Source of the DNA: a bacterium
Lineage (GTDB): Bacteria > Bacillota > Clostridia > Oscillospirales > Oscillospiraceae
Direction: 5' to 3'
NCBI GenBank assembly: GCA_004562395.1
Contig: SFQY01000009.1
Location: 1 to 51,278, forward strand
DNA: 51,278 bases
Part shown: positions 49,006 to 51,278 of the stretch, one piece after another
Numbering within the stretch: position 1 is the first letter of the stretch
How the letters are laid out: each line of letters opens with the position of its first letter
Position numbers and translations under genes: made by a program
The notes under the pieces: model-generated
The model's input: the letters and a program-made list of their open reading frames with translations, nothing else
Told to the model about the DNA's origin: nothing
Databases searched by the model: none

Positions 49006-49917
49006 ATGGCAGTTTTCCGTATCGAAAAGACCCGTGATTATACGGTCATGTCAAACCACCATCTGCGGAACACGAACCTTTCCCTGAAAGCAAAGGGCCT
49101 TCTCTCCCTTATGCTCTCACTGCCGGAGAATTGGGACTACACCACAAAGGGCCTTGCCCGTATCTGCAAGGACGGTGTGGACAGCATTTGCGCCGGGGTG
49201 CGGGAACTGGAGGAACAGGGCTATGTGATCCGGGAGCGCGTCCGCAATCCAAACGGGCAGCTTGGGGCCATCGAGTACACGATCCTGGAGCAGCCCCGCC
49301 CGCCTGAACGGGAAAAACCTAAACAGGAAAATCCAGTTCAGGTAAATCCAGTCTTGGGTTCCCCTGTCTTGGAAGAACCTGAACAGGGAAACCCCGCACA
49401 ATTAAATACTAAGAAATCAAGTAAAGAAACATCAAAAACTGATTTATCAAGTACGGAGATATCAAATCCGATCCAATCAAATCCCCAGCCCCTTACGGGC
49501 TTGTCCCCCACGGGGGCAAGGATGGGAACGGATGGGATGGGAGCCAGGGAGATATACCGTGAGATCATTCTTGACAACATCGGGTATGAGTATCTGATCC
49601 AGGACAGCCATATCGACCGGGAGCAGCTTGACGAAATCGCGGAGCTCATTGTGGATACCGAATGCTCTGCCAGAAAGACCATCCGCATTGCCGGGGACGA
49701 CTACCCGGCGGAGGTGGTCAAATCCCGGTTTATGAAGTTGGACAGTTCCCATGTGCAGTATGTCATGGACTGTATGCGGGAGAACACCACCTACGTCCGC
49801 AATATCAAGAAATACTTGCTGGCGGCCCTGTATAACGCTCCTGGTACCATCAGCAATTACTATTCTTCCTTGGTGCAGCACGATATGTACGGGGATGGAA
49901 AACGAGGGAGGGGTTAA
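49006..49917 (+). CDS. Conjugative-element replication initiator (HTH + DUF6017)
   Basis: 303 residues. The N-terminal RepA-like winged helix (FRIEKTRDYTVMSNHHLRNTNLSLKAKGLLSLMLSLPENW...) is followed by a low-complexity linker rich in Pro, Asn, Glu and Ser (about 105-180) and a C-terminal DUF6017 domain (REIYREIILDNIGYEYLI ... YVRNIKKYLLAALYNAPGTI). It is expected to start replication of the excised element. Start: the ATG at 49006, 7 bases after GGAAGGAGGT; the Met at 48985 overlaps that site. It is directly followed by pcfB and virD4, the usual order of this ICE family. Confidence 0.88.
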   Translation: MAVFRIEKTRDYTVMSNHHLRNTNLSLKAKGLLSLMLSLPENWDYTTKGLARICKDGVDSICAGVRELEEQGYVIRERVRNPNGQLGAIEYTILEQPRPPEREKPKQENPVQVNPVLGSPVLEEPEQGNPAQLNTKKSSKETSKTDLSSTEISNPIQSNPQPLTGLSPTGARMGTDGMGAREIYREIILDNIGYEYLIQDSHIDREQLDEIAELIVDTECSARKTIRIAGDDYPAEVVKSRFMKLDSSHVQYVMDCMRENTTYVRNIKKYLLAALYNAPGTISNYYSSLVQHDMYGDGKRGRG

Positions 49918-50408
49918 ATGCAGGAAGAAGTAACCGGTAAGACCGTCGCCTTGATCGTTGCGGTGCCAAAATGAGCGAGCAGTTGTTTGAAAAGGCGGTC
50001 AAAAAGTTTCTGGAGGAAGTCCAGAAAAGCAAGCAGCCGAAGATATACCGGGGCAAGCAGACCTTAAAGCAGCTTGCCGGACAGAACGCCGGGCTTGCCA
50101 ACATCGAGATCAGCGACAAGAATATTAAGGCTTTTACTCATGTGGCAAAGAAATATCATGTGGATTTTGCTCTGAAGAAGGACACCGCCGCCGAACGGCC
50201 CCGATACCTGGTATTTTTCAAGAGCCGGGACGCGGACGCGATCACGGCGGCCTTCCAGGAATTTGCCAGCAGGCGGATGGGCCGGGAAGAACGCCCCTCC
50301 ATCCGGGAACGGCTTAATCAGGCCAGGGAGCAGGCGGAACGGAAAGCGGAACACCGTACCCTTGACCGGGAGAAGGTAAAGGTCAAAGATCGGAGCGTGC
50401 AGAGATGA
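49918..50408 (+). pseudogene. pcfB: pcfB/DUF3801 conjugation protein, frameshifted
   Basis: The family N-terminus MQEEVTGKTVALIVAVPK starts at 49918 but ends at a TGA at 49972. The rest (MSEQLFEKAVKKFLEEVQKS ... RPRYLVFFKSRDADAITAAF) is in another frame from 49971 to 50408. One extra base near 49960-49968 would restore VAxAKMSEQL, the expected continuation, so a 1-bp deletion is likely. The ATG at 49971 has no ribosome site of its own, though ATGA coupling could give some product. PcfB assists the VirD4 coupling protein in conjugation. Confidence 0.8.
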
Positions 50409-50704
50409 ACGTGAAAAAATTACTTTTGACCAATCTCCCGTATCTCCTGTTCGTGTATCCCTTCGACAAGGTATCCCAGGCGTTCCGGCTTGCTCCCGGT
50501 GCGGACCTCTCCGCAAAGCTGCTTTCTATCGGGGACGGTTTCGCCGCCGCTTTTTCCGGGATGGGGTTAAGCCTCCATCCCACGGACCTGCTGATCGGCA
50601 TAGCCGGGGCGGTGATCCTGCGTCTGGCGGTCTACATGAAGGGCAAGAACGCGAAGAAATACCGTCATGGCATGGAGTACGGCTCTGCCCGCTGGAGTGC
50701 ATAA
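50405..50704 (+). pseudogene. VirD4/TraG coupling protein, N-terminal fragment
   Basis: 99 residues (MNVKKLLLTNLPYLLFVYPF...): two membrane helices and the conserved KKYRHGMEYGSARWS, where the full protein would go on for about 500 more residues with the ATPase domain. The stop at 50702 comes straight after, and AT-rich unrelated DNA follows, so the gene is cut by an insertion or deletion. It overlaps pcfB by 4 bp. The ATP-driven transfer function must be lost unless another copy exists. Confidence 0.85.
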
Positions 50705-50821
50705 TTTTAAGTGTAAAGGAAGCCTATATGGACGCACAGGAGGTTATGCACATGACTGATTAGCTTGGAGTATATGAGTGTTATCTGATACTAATTAACC
50801 TATATCCCAAATATAAAAAAT

Positions 50822-50906
50822 CCGCAAATTGCAATAACAAGTTGGACACCCCGTGGTAAAAACCTTGCTCACGGATGGAGCCGCAGGATCTATCCGTGAG
50901 CGAGGT
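50822..50906. other. Probable IS30-type element end with transposase terminator
   Basis: GCAAATTGCAATAACAAGTT and GGACACCCC (50824-50852) look like the inner-facing end of an IS30-family element. A stem CTTGCTCACGGAT / ATCCGTGAGCGAGG (50864-50905) follows, just past the transposase stop. Between 50705 and 50821 there is an AT-rich stretch with a tiny frame MDAQEVMHMTD at 50727 (start of a cut gene) and nothing else. The partner inverted repeat lies outside the window. Confidence 0.6.
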
Positions 50907-50917
50907 TGCCGCAGCCG

Positions 50918-51278
50918 TCAGGCTGCGTAGACAGCGTCCAGAAAATCCTCAAAGAGTTCCTCCGGGGTGCAGTATCCGAGTTTCTTCCGTGGGCGTCCAT
51001 TCAGCTCGTCAGCAGCGGCGAGGATATCCTCGTCGGTGAAGCCCTCAATAGAAGCTCCCTTTGGGACAAAGGCCCGGAACAGGCCATTGTGTCGCTCATT
51101 CTGGGGACGCTCCCAGGAGGTGTACGGGTGGGCGAAGAAAACCTTGCTGCCCCAGTTCTCCACCTGGGCGAAGTCAGCAAACTCGCTGCCGTTGTCCACA
51201 GTAATGGTTTTAAAGACCTGAGAGAAGTGTTCTCCGTACTCATCATGGAGGGTGTTCATGAGATTCATCACCGCCTCA
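50918..51278 (-). CDS. IS30-family transposase, C-terminal part
   Basis: The last 120 residues of a DDE transposase, open at the window edge. It has TITVDNGSEFADFAQVENWG (second Asp), VFFAHPYTSWERPQNERHNG (catalytic Glu in ERPQNE) and LNGRPRKKLGYCTPEELFED, all IS30 hallmarks. The frame is still open at 51278 (codons before the internal GTG read Glu-Ala), so the annotated start at 51271 would be false. It lies inside the decayed conjugative element, oriented against it. Confidence 0.92.
   Translation of the reverse strand, partial: EAVMNLMNTLHDEYGEHFSQVFKTITVDNGSEFADFAQVENWGSKVFFAHPYTSWERPQNERHNGLFRAFVPKGASIEGFTDEDILAAADELNGRPRKKLGYCTPEELFEDFLDAVYAA

Noticed and set aside
50918..51271. Complete 117-residue transposase
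   Set aside because: The codon taken as start is an internal GTG and the frame is still open at the window edge; it is the C-terminal part of a longer IS30-type protein.

Overview
The window reads as a chromosomal segment of a GC-rich Gram-positive member of the Clostridia, most like the Oscillospiraceae. The reasons are strong AGGAGG ribosome sites, lipoprotein signals on the transport proteins, a CdaA/CdaR c-di-AMP pair, PASTA kinase plus PP2C phosphatase, RemA, a short ProRS with a C-terminal zinc-type domain, and a conjugative-element fragment with DUF6017, PcfB and VirD4 proteins. Assignment to a genus is not possible from sequence reading alone.

Layout. 1-3144: start of the S10 ribosomal operon on the minus strand (rpsJ-rplC-rplD-rplW-rplB-rpsS), with its promoter and a long leader. 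3618-9640: a cobalamin-riboswitch-controlled minus-strand unit: surface-anchored CbiK-type chelatase, a two-domain lipoprotein, and a FecB/FecC/FecE-type importer. 9702-25746: a long housekeeping region on the minus strand (cdaA-cdaR-rseC-yicC, remA-gmk-rpoZ-priA, def, fmt-rsmB-rlmN, stp-prkC-rsgA) joining c-di-AMP synthesis, translation initiation and methylation, replication restart and envelope signalling. 26103-38901: mixed genes (cysteine desulfurase with a DUF3343 partner, KDG kinase, PepD, L-serine dehydratase, ProRS, a small P-loop kinase, tRNA-Asp, a polysaccharide deacetylase). 39682-45465: a D-amino-acid module (N-acyl-D-amino-acid deacylase, GntP-type permease, D-serine dehydratase, XRE-cupin regulator). 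45858-48057: an AT-rich, clearly foreign HTH-DarG-DarT toxin-antitoxin operon. 48178-51278: a decaying conjugative element: DUF6061-like gene with an in-frame stop, replication initiator, frameshifted pcfB, truncated virD4, and an IS30-type transposase running off the window.

The most unusual thing here is what fills the gaps. At least nine intergenic spaces hold 200-500 bp palindromic composite elements. They share one outer inverted repeat (about TGTGCTTATCGGTTTTCCTC) but carry different, interchangeable inner hairpin modules (called A, B, C and H here), often flanked by two further modules (D and E). They sit inside operons, in a 5' leader and against stop codons, and their stems show compensatory changes. 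They look like a non-autonomous mobile and/or RNA-structured repeat system that ordinary feature types do not name.
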